A stretch of DNA of 34,370 nt from Pseudomonadota bacterium. Lineage in GTDB: Bacteria; Pseudomonadota; Gammaproteobacteria; Steroidobacterales; Steroidobacteraceae. Shown in pieces: positions 1-9,031 of this stretch. Location: NCBI GenBank assembly GCA_025356075.1, contig JANXUT010000052.1, positions 1 through 34,370 on the forward strand, given 5' to 3'. Every line of letters starts with the position of its first letter. Position 1 is the first letter of the stretch. The notes under the pieces are model-generated. The model was not told the origin of the DNA. It saw only the letters and a program-made list of their open reading frames with translations, and ran no database searches. Position numbers and translations under genes: made by a program.

Positions 1-123
1 AAATTACCAAGTTCTTTCAAACAATTATAGCTCTTTCTTGGAGTCTTTGATACAGTAATAGAGCCAATCGGGGCCAACCCACAACATGTTGCTTCGCTCC
101 CGCCGTTCATCCGGTTTTTCGTC

Positions 124-2796
124 ATGACGCTCGCGATCGAGCCTTCACCCGAAGTGCTGCAGGTCGAGAACCCCGCGCGCCAAGAAGCCTTCGTGCGCGC
201 CGAGCTCATCCGCCGGTTGTTCGACGGCTCGAAGCAGTCGCGCTACTTCTCGTTCGTGCTGTGGCCGGTGATCGCCGCGATCTACTGGCGGCAGGTCAAT
301 CTCACCGAACTGGTGCCGCCGTTCGTGGCCCATCTCGCCGTCACCGTCGGCTTCGATGTCCTGCGGCGCAACTTCGCGCGCGCCAACCCGTCGGACGACG
401 ACGTGATCCGCTGGGGCTGGTGGTTCGCGGGCCTCTCGGCGCTCGCTGGCGCCTGCTGGGGCGTGGCGGGCTACATGCTCGCCTCGAAGGACTATGAGCT
501 GCAGCGCATGCTGCTGGGCCTGGTGCTGCTCGCCACCATCACGACGGCGGTGCCGATCCGCTCGGCCCATCCGCCCACCTTCTATACCTTCTCGCTGACC
601 ACGACCGCGCCGCTCCTGTTCGTGCTGTTGACCTCGGTCGATCCGTTCTACCAACTGGTCGGCATCGCGGGCGGCGCCTATGTCGGCCATCTCATGGCCT
701 ACGTGCGCGACGTCCATAGCTGGCAGTACGACAACATCGCGCTTGCCTACCAGAAGGAAGAGCTCGCCCGCCGCCTGCAGATCGCCTACGACGAGGAGCG
801 CCTGGCACGCTCCGCCGCCAACGCGGCCCAACGCGAGGCCGAGACCGCCAACCAGGCCAAGTCGACCTTCCTCGCCGTCGTGAGCCACGAGATCCGCACG
901 CCGATGAACGGCGTGCTGGGCATGATCGACGTGCTGGAGCGCACGTCCTTGTCGGCCGACCAGCGCGATGCGCTGGGCACCGTGCGCTATTCGGCGTCGT
1001 CGCTGCTGCGCATCATCGACGACATCCTCGACTTCTCCAAGATCGAGGCCGGCAAGCTCGAGCTCGACAAGGCCCGTTTCAGCCTGCGCGACATCGTCGA
1101 GGACGCCGTCGAGATTCTCGCCGAGCGCGCCCACGGCAAGGGACTCGAGCTCATCTGCGACATTCCGCCGCGGCTCGACACGACCGTGGTCGGCGACGGA
1201 CTGAGATTGCGGCAGATCCTGGTCAACTTCATCAGCAACGCCATCAAGTTCACCGAGCGCGGGGAAATCCGGATCTCAGTGCGCGAGCGGTCGGCGAGCC
1301 TGGTGCAGTCGACTTTCGACTTCGAGGTAACCGACACCGGCATCGGGATTCGCCCCGAAAACTGCGCCACGGTCTTCGAGTCCTTTGCGCAGGAGGACAG
1401 CTCAACGACGCGCCGCTATGGCGGCACGGGCCTTGGGCTTGCGATCTGCAAGCAGCTGGTCGAACTGATGGGTGGTGAAATCGGCGTCCGGAGTACGCCG
1501 GGACAGGGGTCCACGTTCTATTTCTCGGTGCCGCTGACGACCGACCTGTCCGGCTCCCGGGAAGCGCCGCCCTCGACCCTCGCCTCCACCCGCATGCTGG
1601 TCGTGGACGACAACACCTCCGCGCGCACTGTGCTCGCGCAGCAGCTGGCGTGTTGGGGCGTGACGGTGACCGAGGCCGGCTCGGCGCCCGAGCTTCTGGA
1701 AATCGTTGATCGCTCGTTCTGGACCGAATTCGACGTTCTGCTGCTCGACGGCCAGATGCCGGGGGCGGCCGGCGCCGACCTCCTCTCCAGCATCCGCTCG
1801 CGTGCCAACTTCGCCGAGGTACCCATACTCATGATGACGTCCGGCGTGCCGGCGCCGGGGGCGAAGCGGCCGTCGGATGGGCCAATCGCCGACCTCAGCA
1901 AGCCCTTGCGCCAGTCTTCCCTCCTCGCCTGCCTTGCCCGGTTGCTCACGCGGGATAGCGTCGTCGAGAAGATCAATCGCGATGGAATCACGCAGGCGAG
2001 AGCGGGTTCCGCGGACTCCACCCGGCCAAGCCTCGCCGTCCGGCGAGTCCTGCTGGTCGAGGACAATCCCGTCAACCAGGAAGTGGCGCGAGCCATGCTG
2101 CAGACGCTCGGTGTCGAAGCCGTTAGCGCGTGGAGTGGCCACGAGGCCCTTGGCGTCCTGGCCGCATCCCGCTTCGACGTCGTGTTGATGGACTGCCACA
2201 TGCCGGAGTTGGACGGCTACGAGACGACCACCCGGTTCAGGGCCTGGGAGCAGCAGCAGGAGCGGCCCCGCACGCCGGTCGTGGCCGTCACGGCGAACGC
2301 GATGAGCGGCGATGCGGCCAAGTGCTTCGCCTCGGGAATGGACCGCTACCTCGCCAAGCCCTTCACGATCGAGCAACTGTACGCTGCGCTCGAGTCCTGC
2401 GAATCGGCGAGCGCCTCGACCGGCGACACCGTCGGGATGCCTGCCGCCGTCCTCGACCAGAAGGCACTCGGACGCATCCGGGCGCTGCGCAATGAAAGCA
2501 ATCCCGACCTCCTCGCGAAGGTCATCGGCCTTTACGCGTCGAGTTCCCGTACGCTCGCGGACTCGTTGCGCCGCGCTGCGTCCGACGGCGACGTGGATCG
2601 GATTGTGCAGGCGGCACACGCGCTCAAGTCGAGCAGCGGGAACGTGGGCGCGACGGTACTCGCGGGACTCTGCAAGGAAGTCGAACTCGCCGCGGGTGAC
2701 GGGGAACTCGAGACCGCGAGCGCGCTGGTCGACCAGGTTCTCGCCGAGTACGAGCAGGTGCTGCGCGCGCTCGATGGCGCGATGGCCGCGGCGTAG
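124..2796 (+). CDS. Hybrid sensor histidine kinase with two receiver domains and an HPt domain
   Basis: Membrane-bound hybrid kinase that would autophosphorylate and relay phosphate internally. Residues about 38-205 hold roughly six hydrophobic segments with no large periplasmic loop, followed by a short coiled region (about 208-245). The HisKA H-box has His255 in SHEIRTP. The HATPase domain shows an N-box (NFISNAIKF), DTGIGI and GGTGLGLAI. Two receiver domains follow, with phosphoacceptor Asp542 in LLLDGQMPG and Asp690 in [16 protein letters not shown]-terminal HPt domain carries His832 in AHALKSSSG. All phosphorelay residues are present, so the protein looks active. No separate response regulator lies nearby, so it is an orphan and its output partner must be elsewhere. 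The ATG at 124 has no good Shine-Dalgarno sequence. The signal sensed is unknown and is probably perceived within the membrane. Confidence 0.95.
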   Translation: MTLAIEPSPEVLQVENPARQEAFVRAELIRRLFDGSKQSRYFSFVLWPVIAAIYWRQVNLTELVPPFVAHLAVTVGFDVLRRNFARANPSDDDVIRWGWWFAGLSALAGACWGVAGYMLASKDYELQRMLLGLVLLATITTAVPIRSAHPPTFYTFSLTTTAPLLFVLLTSVDPFYQLVGIAGGAYVGHLMAYVRDVHSWQYDNIALAYQKEELARRLQIAYDEERLARSAANAAQREAETANQAKSTFLAVVSHEIRTPMNGVLGMIDVLERTSLSADQRDALGTVRYSASSLLRIIDDILDFSKIEAGKLELDKARFSLRDIVEDAVEILAERAHGKGLELICDIPPRLDTTVVGDGLRLRQILVNFISNAIKFTERGEIRISVRERSASLVQSTFDFEVTDTGIGIRPENCATVFESFAQEDSSTTRRYGGTGLGLAICKQLVELMGGEIGVRSTPGQGSTFYFSVPLTTDLSGSREAPPSTLASTRMLVVDDNTSARTVLAQQLACWGVTVTEAGSAPELLEIVDRSFWTEFDVLLLDGQMPGAAGADLLSSIRSRANFAEVPILMMTSGVPAPGAKRPSDGPIADLSKPLRQSSLLACLARLLTRDSVVEKINRDGITQARAGSADSTRPSLAVRRVLLVEDNPVNQEVARAMLQTLGVEAVSAWSGHEALGVLAASRFDVVLMDCHMPELDGYETTTRFRAWEQQQERPRTPVVAVTANAMSGDAAKCFASGMDRYLAKPFTIEQLYAALESCESASASTGDTVGMPAAVLDQKALGRIRALRNESNPDLLAKVIGLYASSSRTLADSLRRAASDGDVDRIVQAAHALKSSSGNVGATVLAGLCKEVELAAGDGELETASALVDQVLAEYEQVLRALDGAMAAA

Positions 2797-2861
2797 CGGC
2801 ACGGCACCCGCCGAGCGCGACAAGTTACCGACCGGACGGCGCCGGCGAACGAGCGGATCGA

Positions 2862-4244
2862 TCAGCGGGGGGTGGCATCGGTCACCAAGATGACCTTGAT
2901 GGCGTCTCGGTAGGGAACGCCGTCCTTGACGACGACGTCGACATTCGCGAGCGCAGCGATGTCGAAGAGCGGGTTGCCCCTAATCACCACGACGTCCGCG
3001 AGCTTCCCCGGTTCAATTGTCCCGATGTCGCTGTCCTGACCGAGGATCTGCGCGTTGACGTGGGTCAGCGCGGCGATGACCTTGGAGGCGGGCATCCCGT
3101 GGTCAACGAACACCTTCGCCTCGCGCCACAGCGCGTCCCGGTGGAAATTAAGCGGTGACCCGTTGTCGGAGCCCATCCCGATTGTCGCGCCCGCGCGGAT
3201 CCATTGTGCGAGCGAGGCCTCGCCGTTCGACTCCTCTGCTTCGTGATTCCGGAAATACTGGAGTGCCGATAAGTCCCGGAACGAGTCCTGCAGCTCGGCC
3301 CAGACATCCGCGGGGAAACCCCGTCGGAGTTGCGGATCGCTCAGTCGCTCCGGGAACTCGCGTGTTGCCGGCAGGACCCAGACTCGGTGAGCCGCCGTCG
3401 GTACGACGGGGCGCCCCGAACGGGCGATCTCCTCGACGAGCGATCGGCTGTACGGTGCGGTACCCGCCGAACCGACATGCTGGAGGACATCGACGCCAGC
3501 GGTGAAGGCATCGCGCACCGCCTGCTCCTCATAGAGATGCGCGTGTACGCGGACATGGTGCCGGTGGGCTACATCGACGACCGCCTTGTACTCCTCGAAC
3601 GTAAGGCCGCCCTGGAGCTTGATGACGTCGGCCCCGCCGAGGATATTGGCCTCCGCCGCGCGCGCGGCTTCCGCCGGCGTATGCACGATCGTCTGGCACA
3701 TTGGCGGGAAGATTGCGGCTGCAGGGATTAGCCACGGCCCGCTGATGGAAAGCCGCGGGCCGGGGATCTCGCCGCTTCGAATTCTGTCGCGGACCTCGAC
3801 GCTTTCCTTAAGTGGAGCGCCGAGGTCCACCGCGGAGGTGATGCCGGCCGCGAGCAACTGGCGCGAAGAGAGCTCCATTACGCGCTCGAGTGGGTACTCC
3901 GCGCGGTGGTGCTCGAGCCACTCGAACCAGTGACCAATGTCGCCATGCCCCATCAACGCCAGGTGCGCGTGCAGCTCGATCATTCCCGGCATCATGGTTT
4001 CGCCGCGCGTGTCGATGACAGGCGTTCCGACGGGGACCACGACCCCCGACGAGGCTGCAGCCGCTACGATGCGTCTGTTCTCGATGAGGATTGTGGCGTT
4101 GTGGACGGGCGGTCCGCCGGAGCCATCGAGCAGCATTCCGCCAACCAGTGCGATCCGTGTCGTCGGGTCGGCCGAGGCCGTCGTCGTCGCCAGGAGCGCG
4201 AAGGCAAAAAAGATCGACGAGCGGAGCCACGGTAGCCGTAACAT
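2862..4244 (-). CDS. Secreted amidohydrolase-family protein
   Basis: Metal-dependent amidohydrolase of the imidazolonepropionase/prolidase-like branch, which hydrolyses C-N bonds in peptide-like or cyclic amide substrates. A signal peptide (LRSSIFFAFALLATTTASA) puts it in the periplasm. Expected metal ligands are visible: the HxH of GMIELHAHL, the Lys of DVIKLQGG, the His of RVHAHLY and LQHVG, and the late Asp of IGMGSDNGS. The C-terminus has the family signature GTIEPGKLADVVV. I place the start at the ATG at 4244, just before the signal peptide; an in-frame GTG at 4256 would add four residues. Neither has a clear Shine-Dalgarno sequence. It converges with the histidine kinase and diverges from the beta-lactamase-like gene. 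The substrate cannot be told from sequence. Confidence 0.88.
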   Translation of the reverse strand: MLRLPWLRSSIFFAFALLATTTASADPTTRIALVGGMLLDGSGGPPVHNATILIENRRIVAAAASSGVVVPVGTPVIDTRGETMMPGMIELHAHLALMGHGDIGHWFEWLEHHRAEYPLERVMELSSRQLLAAGITSAVDLGAPLKESVEVRDRIRSGEIPGPRLSISGPWLIPAAAIFPPMCQTIVHTPAEAARAAEANILGGADVIKLQGGLTFEEYKAVVDVAHRHHVRVHAHLYEEQAVRDAFTAGVDVLQHVGSAGTAPYSRSLVEEIARSGRPVVPTAAHRVWVLPATREFPERLSDPQLRRGFPADVWAELQDSFRDLSALQYFRNHEAEESNGEASLAQWIRAGATIGMGSDNGSPLNFHRDALWREAKVFVDHGMPASKVIAALTHVNAQILGQDSDIGTIEPGKLADVVVIRGNPLFDIAALANVDVVVKDGVPYRDAIKVILVTDATPR

Positions 4245-4324
4245 TGGTGGGATCACTTGGGGTCCGGGAAGGTGACCGACTGTACTCCAAGTGCCTCCTA
4301 AGGAAGCCGATGCACCAATCGTTG

Positions 4325-4336
4325 CGCCCCGGGGCG
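4325..4336. repeat. 12-bp perfect palindrome in the divergent intergenic region
   Basis: CGCCCCGGGGCG is its own reverse complement. It lies between the divergently transcribed amidohydrolase and serine hydrolase genes, next to a larger nested inverted repeat. It could be an operator or only GC-rich chance. Confidence 0.4.
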
Positions 4337-4350
4337 TGACTGACTGGTCC

Positions 4351-4393
4351 TGAGCGCACCAGCGGATAGCACGTTCGGCGCCGAACGCGCTCA
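4351..4393. promoter_or_regulatory. Nested inverted repeat, possible operator
   Basis: The outer arms TGAGCGC (4351-4357) and GCGCTCA (4387-4393) are perfect complements. Inside lies a perfect 16-bp palindrome, CGTTCGGCGCCGAACG (4372-4387). It sits in the shared upstream region of the amidohydrolase (minus) and the beta-lactamase-like gene (plus), 115 bp before the latter's start, where a divergent operator would be expected. A second small repeat, CCGGA-GTT-TCCGG, is at 4426-4438. No regulator gene is adjacent, so the binding protein is unknown. Confidence 0.45.
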
Positions 4394-4507
4394 GTCAACC
4401 GTCCGTGGACATCGGGCCGCCCAGTCCGGAGTTTCCGGTGGAGCGCGCTTTCGGCTACTGTTCGGTCGCGGGCGAACTACCAGCCCGCGCCGTTCGAGGG
4501 GTGAATC

Positions 4508-5566
4508 GTGAGTGCTCCAAATCGTTCGACGCGCGTCGTTGCGCTCTGCACGGCGGGCGGCCTGATGCTCTCGAGCGCGGCGGCGCTCGCCGGAGGCGCC
4601 GCGACGCCGCACGGTCCAACGCAGTCGAACGCTGCGAGTGCACGAGCGGCCGACCTCGAGGCGGATATCCAGGAACTCGCGAAGCCCGGGTTGGGGTCCC
4701 ACGGCTCGCTTGGCGTCGCCGCGTGGCGTCTTGATGGCAAGGGGCCGAGAACGCTGGTCAACGGACAGACGCTCTTCCCCATGGCCAGCACGTTCAAGGT
4801 GGCGGTCGCCGGCTCTGTGTTAAAGCGCGTCGACGACCACGAAGTGACTCTTCGACAGATGATCGCAATCGATTCCGCGCGAATGGTTGATTCGGAGGTG
4901 ATCGCGGATCGCTTCATACATCCGGGGATCAGCCTGTCCGTCGAGAACCTGATGGAGCTGATGCTCACGCAGAGTGACAACACCGCAACCGACTACATGG
5001 TCGAGGCGGCGGGTGGCCCGGCGGCCGTGACGGCGTGGGTCCGAAGCCAGGGAATCAACGAGCAGATCATCGACGGTGACACCGCCGCGATCATCCGCCG
5101 TTTCTTCGGGCTCGGTCCCGGGCCGATATCCGAGGCGGCGGCGGCTCTGGTTGCTGCCGATCCGCAGGCGATGCTCAAAGGTGACAAGCCAAATCCAGCC
5201 TTCGATGACGACCGGCGCGATACGTCAACGCCGGAAGCTATGGCGCAGTTACTGACGCGGATATTCAGCGGCGTGGCACTCAGTAAGGAGAGCACCACCG
5301 TCCTCACCCAGATGATGTCCCGCTGCCGCACGGGTACCGCCCGCTTGCGCGGCCGTATGCCCGCGGACTCACCGGTCGCGCATAAGACCGGGACCATCGG
5401 TGGAACGGTCAACGATGTCGGCGTGATCACGCTGCCCCGGAGCGGCGGGAAAATCGTCGTGGCCGTATTCATCAAGGGGAGCGATGCGCCCATGGAAGCG
5501 CGGGAGACGGCGATCGCCGAAGTCGGCCGATCGGTTCGCGACTACTACATGTATGGATCTCGCTAG
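4508..5566 (+). CDS. Class A beta-lactamase-like serine hydrolase lacking the omega-loop Glu motif
   Basis: Serine hydrolase of the class A beta-lactamase family, secreted by an N-terminal hydrophobic signal (VVALCTAGGLMLSSAAALAGG). Three active-site motifs are intact: SxxK at Ser94-Lys97 (STFK), SDN at 156-158, and KTG at 293-295. The segment between residues 190 and 240 should carry the omega-loop ExxLN motif supplying the general base for deacylation. Here it is an unrelated stretch (FFGLGPGP, then ADPQAMLKGDKPNP) about 20 residues longer than in TEM-type enzymes, rejoining the family at RRDTSTPEAM. It may therefore bind or acylate beta-lactams slowly, or act on another substrate. The GTG start at 4508 is favoured by GAGGGG seven bases upstream. 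Resistance should not be assumed from the family name. Confidence 0.88.
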   Translation: MSAPNRSTRVVALCTAGGLMLSSAAALAGGAATPHGPTQSNAASARAADLEADIQELAKPGLGSHGSLGVAAWRLDGKGPRTLVNGQTLFPMASTFKVAVAGSVLKRVDDHEVTLRQMIAIDSARMVDSEVIADRFIHPGISLSVENLMELMLTQSDNTATDYMVEAAGGPAAVTAWVRSQGINEQIIDGDTAAIIRRFFGLGPGPISEAAAALVAADPQAMLKGDKPNPAFDDDRRDTSTPEAMAQLLTRIFSGVALSKESTTVLTQMMSRCRTGTARLRGRMPADSPVAHKTGTIGGTVNDVGVITLPRSGGKIVVAVFIKGSDAPMEARETAIAEVGRSVRDYYMYGSR

Positions 5567-5603
5567 AGCTGCCGTTCCCGCTCCCGCTTGCGTTCCGCGC
5601 CGC

Positions 5604-6575
5604 TTAGCCCGCGTTGACCGTGGCGTCCCCAAGCAGCGCGAGTTGCCACGTCTGGCCAACCAGATCCTTGCCGAATGAATGATGAGGTTCTTCGCTCGTG
5701 AGCTGAAAGCCCGCCGCCAGATAGATCTTTCTCGCCGAAGCCAACACGTCATTCGTCCACAGCGTCAGAGTCTGAAAGCCCTTCGCGCGAGCGAAGGCGA
5801 TGCACGCATCGACCAGGCGTCGGCCGATGCCGAGGCCGCGTGCATCCGGCTCGACGTAGAGCAAGCGAAGCTGCGCGACGTCGGCCGCAGCGCGCACCAC
5901 GAACACAGAGCCGACAATCCGGCCGTCTTGCTCCGCGATCCACGCGTGCTCAGCCGCAGGGTCATAGGACTTCACGAAGCCGGATAGGATCTCGGCCACT
6001 AGCGCCTCGTAGGAAATGTCCCAGCCATACTCCTCCGCATAGAGCACCGCCTGGCGATGCGTAACCCATCCGATGTCCCCAGGCTGCAGCGCGCGCAGCA
6101 CATACGGGCGGGGTCCGGACGACCCGAGCGCCAACAGCCGTTCGATGACGCGCATCGAGTCGACCAGCTGGCCGCAGTGCTCGCGGGTGAGGGGTTTGAG
6201 CTGCCCTGCAACCTGCGCGCGCGCGGCGCGATCAAGCGGTGCGAACTGCTTGCGACCGTGCGGCGTCAATCGGAGATCGAATTGGCGGGCATCGGTAGTC
6301 CCGCGCGCGCGCGTGATGTACTTGCGCCGCTCGAACGCCTTCAGGATGCGGCTCAAATAGCCGAGATCGAGCCCAAGGTCCGCCGCGATGGCCGTCGCGG
6401 TTGTGGACTCGCTTATGGCGAGTTCGTACAACACCCGCGCCTCGGCCAGCGTGTGCGGGCTTCCCAACAAATGGCGATCGAGCAGCCCCAGTTGGCGAGT
6501 GTAAAAGCGGTTGAAGTGCCTGACCCGGGCGACGAAGTCTACCGCTGCGACCTCACGGGGGTTGTCGGTTGCCAT
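5604..6575 (-). CDS. MarR-family regulator fused to GNAT acetyltransferase
   Basis: A two-domain protein of a known fusion family. Residues about 10-150 form a MarR winged helix (LAEARVLYELAISESTTATAIAADLGLDLGYLSRILKAFE reads as the helix-turn-helix). Residues about 160-310 form a GNAT domain with the acetyl-CoA loop RGLGIGRRLVDACIAFARAKG, spanning the Q/RxxGxG/A signature. It is predicted to bind DNA and to acetylate an unknown small molecule or protein. A perfect inverted repeat overlaps its own promoter immediately upstream, which strongly suggests autorepression. The ATG at 6575 is the only sensible start and lies six bases after the -10 element, so the transcript may be leaderless. Confidence 0.92.
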   Translation of the reverse strand: MATDNPREVAAVDFVARVRHFNRFYTRQLGLLDRHLLGSPHTLAEARVLYELAISESTTATAIAADLGLDLGYLSRILKAFERRKYITRARGTTDARQFDLRLTPHGRKQFAPLDRAARAQVAGQLKPLTREHCGQLVDSMRVIERLLALGSSGPRPYVLRALQPGDIGWVTHRQAVLYAEEYGWDISYEALVAEILSGFVKSYDPAAEHAWIAEQDGRIVGSVFVVRAAADVAQLRLLYVEPDARGLGIGRRLVDACIAFARAKGFQTLTLWTNDVLASARKIYLAAGFQLTSEEPHHSFGKDLVGQTWQLALLGDATVNAG

Positions 6576-6581
6576 GGGTTG

Positions 6582-6609
6582 ATTCTATATCGATACTTGA
6601 CTGCGTCAA
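6582..6609 (-). promoter_or_regulatory. Sigma70-type promoter of the MarR-GNAT gene
   Basis: Read on the minus strand: -35 TTGACG (6609-6604), a 16-bp spacer, -10 TAGAAT (6587-6582), then six bases to the ATG at 6575. Initiation would fall at or within a base or two of the A of the start codon, predicting a leaderless or nearly leaderless mRNA. Confidence 0.65.
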
Positions 6610-6612
6610 GTA
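6594..6612. promoter_or_regulatory. MarR-type operator overlapping the -35 box
   Basis: TACTTGAC-TGC-GTCAAGTA is a perfect 8-bp inverted repeat with a 3-bp spacer. Its size and TTGAC/GTCAA core are typical of MarR-family sites. It covers the -35 element of the MarR-GNAT promoter, so binding by the product would block its own transcription. It could also influence the plus-strand gene starting at 6742. Confidence 0.7.
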
Positions 6613-6741
6613 GTTGCCCCTCGCTAGGGCGGGCACCGGCGCGTGTGGAGGCGGATACGCGGTGCGCCCGTCACAGGAGGGTATCTTGGCCCGCGGCGAA
6701 CCGACTCCTTCATCGGACGCGACTGCTGGTAATGTGCGGAC

Positions 6742-7344
6742 ATGACCCACGGGAGCGTAGTGCGCGTTCGATTGATCGCCGTCGCAGCGATTGTGTCGCT
6801 GACGTTGTCCTATAACGGTTCGGTGCGCGCAGCGCCGCCCTCCGTCGTCCCTGACACGCGCGCCGACGCTTCGCTCTCGATCGAGATGGCTCGCCTTGGA
6901 ATCGACCTCTTCACGGACAGCCTCGGGAAACCGGGCGGGACCACGGTCGATGCGCGGGCGCTGCAGAAGCATTGGAAAGTAGCGCCGGCGGACCTTCAGG
7001 GGATCTTCAAGACGAAAGTTGGATACGTCACGAGCCTTTCGGGGCACCTCATCTTTATCGGCCACGACGGCGCCCGCGGCACGGTCGTCGTTGGCGCGTG
7101 GGAAGCAGGCAATGCCGATCAGGCGAAAGCCGAACTGCAAAAGGCCTATCGGCTGACCCCGTTCAACTCGTTGCCCGAGGGGGAAGTGGTCATCGATGAC
7201 TACTTTGCGAGCCGCGATGGCATCGAGGTGGCGATGATCGGGATCTTCCACGATGTCGCGGGAAAGCCGCAGCAGAACTGCGTGCTGTTCTTCGTGCTGG
7301 CCGCGCGCGCGCGCCTGGAGATGCCGAAAGGCTCCACGCACTGA
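6742..7344 (+). CDS. Small secreted protein of unknown function
   Basis: I do not recognise this family. The protein has 200 residues with a signal peptide (IAVAAIVSLTLSYNGSVRA), so it is probably periplasmic. The mature part is a compact alpha/beta sequence with no cysteine pair, metal motif or transmembrane segment. The segment LSGHLIFIGHDGARGTVVVGAWEAG suggests beta strands. It lies divergent to the MarR-GNAT gene across a 166-bp gap that holds that gene's operator, so co-regulation is possible. The ATG at 6742 directly precedes the signal peptide. Codon use looks ordinary for the window. Confidence 0.75.
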   Translation: MTHGSVVRVRLIAVAAIVSLTLSYNGSVRAAPPSVVPDTRADASLSIEMARLGIDLFTDSLGKPGGTTVDARALQKHWKVAPADLQGIFKTKVGYVTSLSGHLIFIGHDGARGTVVVGAWEAGNADQAKAELQKAYRLTPFNSLPEGEVVIDDYFASRDGIEVAMIGIFHDVAGKPQQNCVLFFVLAARARLEMPKGSTH

Positions 7345-7487
7345 CGCGAACGCAGCCTTCGCGTAAATGGCGCCCGGTGGACTCGGCCTTCGCAAGCGCG
7401 ACTAGTGCGATGGTCACTCGCTAAGATCCGGGCGCTGCTCCCGCTCGGACGTCACGGGCCGCCGACCGACGCCGTCGTCGGCCGGAA

Positions 7488-7763
7488 TCATCGCGCCAGC
7501 CGACTGACGTCGATCTTCCAGATCTCACCATTATCTTCATCGACCACACACGCAGCCCCGAAGCCGACCCGCAGCGTGTCATCCTTCCGGCCGCCCACGT
7601 ACTGACGCAGAACCTTGTTCGTCGAGGGGTCGATCTGCGTCAGCGCAACGCCCTCGGCGCTCACCCAGACGTAGCCATCGGCGATGCACGGGTCACCTCC
7701 ATCGCCCGGAACGCCGACGTCGATCGTCGCGAGCACACGGTTGCTTCGGGGATCGATGAGCCG
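7488..7763 (-). pseudogene. Remnant C-terminus of a YVTN/Vgb-like beta-propeller protein
   Basis: About 90 C-terminal residues of a beta-propeller remain. Repeats read IDPRSNRVLATIDVG, GDPCIADGYVWVSAEG, IDPSTNKVLRQYVGG and VDEDNGEIWKIDV, the pattern of YncE- or virginiamycin-B-lyase-like propellers. The natural stop is at 7488. Homology-like sequence ends near 7763; upstream of that the frame runs open only because it is antisense to a LysR remnant. The missing 5' part should have encoded a signal peptide and several more blades. With no start, promoter or full fold, it is almost certainly non-functional. Confidence 0.7.
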
Positions 7764-8252
7764 GATGTCGATATCTCCGTGCGCTATGGCACGGGGCAGT
7801 GGCGGCGCTTCGCGGCGGAACTCCTGTTCGGCGAAGAGGCGTTCCCGATCTGCGCGCCCGCGCTCCTCGCGGCGCACCCGGAACTACGCGAGCCGACCCC
7901 GGAGGCCTTGCGAGGCTTCCCGCTCCTCCGCGTAACCACCGACGATCGCAGCGGCATCAGCTGGAGTCACTGGCTTCGCTCGATTGGCGTCGCGCACCCC
8001 GTGGTCACGGGGCCCGTGTTCGCCAATTGCTCCCTGCTGCTGCTCGAACTCGTGGCGGGACACGGGCTTGCGATCGGCTATTCGAACCTCGTCGATCAAT
8101 TGCTCGCGGATGGGCGCGTCGTGCGACTCGCCAAGCAATCGCTGCGGTCCGAGTTTGGTCTTTACGCGGTCTACCGCGGCGCATCGCCCTCGCCCGCCGT
8201 CGGGCGCATCGTCGAGATACTAAGGCTAAGCGCGAACACCGAAACCCAGTGA
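7758..8252 (+). pseudogene. Remnant C-terminus of a LysR-family regulator
   Basis: This is the effector-binding half of a GcvA/AmpR-like LysR regulator: DVDISVRYGTGQW, FPICAPALLAAHPELREP, then LLLLELVAGHGLAIGYSNLVDQLLADGRVVRL. The whole N-terminal winged helix (about 110 residues) and the first part of the effector domain are absent. The sequence that should encode them is instead the antisense of a beta-propeller remnant. A GTG at 7779 could start a 157-codon frame, but the product would lack DNA binding. It lies 19 bp before the glutathione S-transferase gene, which it may once have regulated. Confidence 0.75.
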
Positions 8253-8271
8253 ACGCGAGGACTTTATCCCC

Positions 8272-8925
8272 ATGTCACTGACCCTTTACGCTCATCCGTT
8301 CGCCGCGTATTGCTGGAAGGCGCTCATCGCGCTCTATGAGAATGCGACGCCGTTCACCTACCGAGTCGTCGAGGACGCGGCCGGATGGGCCGAGATCGAG
8401 GCGCTCTGGCCCATCAGGAAGTTCCCGGTGCTCCGGGATGGCGAGGCGACGATCGTCGAGTCCAGCATCATCGTCGAGTACCTCTTGCGTCGCTATCCCG
8501 GGGCCACGCGAATGATCCCGGCGCACCACGACGGGGCGCTCGGGGTGCGTTTCATGGACCGGTTCTTTGATAACTACATGACGAACCGGATGCAGGTGAT
8601 CGTCGGCGACCGGCTGCGAGTGGAGGCCGAGCGCGACGCCAAAGGCGTCGCCGACGCCAGGAAGCAGCTCGATGTGGCCTATGGATGGCTCGAGCAGCAC
8701 CTCACGCCGAACGCGTGGGCGTCCGGCAGCACGTTCACGCTCGCCGATTGTTCCGCCGCCCCGGCGCTCTTCTACTCGGACTGGGTACAACCGATCGGCG
8801 AGCGGTTTCCGAAGGTTCTTGCGTACCGCAGCCGGGTATTGGCCAGGCCCTCGGTGGCTCGCGTCGTGGAAGAGGCTCGGCCGTTCCGCAAGCTCTTCCC
8901 GTTGGGGGCGCCGGGCCGGGATTGA
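8272..8925 (+). CDS. Glutathione S-transferase family protein
   Basis: Cytosolic GST with a complete two-domain layout in 217 residues, the usual length. The N-terminal thioredoxin fold (1-80) begins with LTLYAHPFAAYCWKALIALYEN and contains the cis-Pro (KFPVL) and the glutathione-binding ESSIIVEYL, where Glu-Ser contacts the gamma-glutamyl group. The C-terminal helical domain (about 90-205) includes the N-capping box FTLADCSAAPALF. It would conjugate glutathione to electrophiles or act as a lyase or peroxidase; the substrate is unknown. The ATG at 8272 has GCGAGG about 12 bases upstream. The gene follows a broken LysR regulator and converges with chrA. Confidence 0.93.
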   Translation: MSLTLYAHPFAAYCWKALIALYENATPFTYRVVEDAAGWAEIEALWPIRKFPVLRDGEATIVESSIIVEYLLRRYPGATRMIPAHHDGALGVRFMDRFFDNYMTNRMQVIVGDRLRVEAERDAKGVADARKQLDVAYGWLEQHLTPNAWASGSTFTLADCSAAPALFYSDWVQPIGERFPKVLAYRSRVLARPSVARVVEEARPFRKLFPLGAPGRD

Positions 8926-9031
8926 CTGTCGTTGGACGCATGTTTTCGCCGCCGACCCATCGACCGGGATGCGATCGGTCCTGGGGGCGCGGACGGATTC
9001 TTGCTCCCAGGTCTATCCGGATCGGCGCGTG

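Noticed and set aside
1-123. AT-rich left edge as a mobile-element end or attachment site
   Set aside because: No inverted repeat, tRNA fragment or integrase is visible; the AT-richness is explained equally well by a promoter region for the kinase.
1402-2823. 473-codon minus-strand frame under the histidine kinase
   Set aside because: Antisense of strongly conserved receiver and HPt domains; composition typical of a GC-rich shadow.
4508-5566. Straight annotation as an antibiotic-resistance beta-lactamase
   Set aside because: The deacylation Glu motif is missing, so only the fold and the acylation residues are supported.
6057-6815. 252-codon plus-strand frame opposite the MarR-GNAT gene
   Set aside because: Antisense to a well-defined two-domain protein and runs through its promoter and operator.
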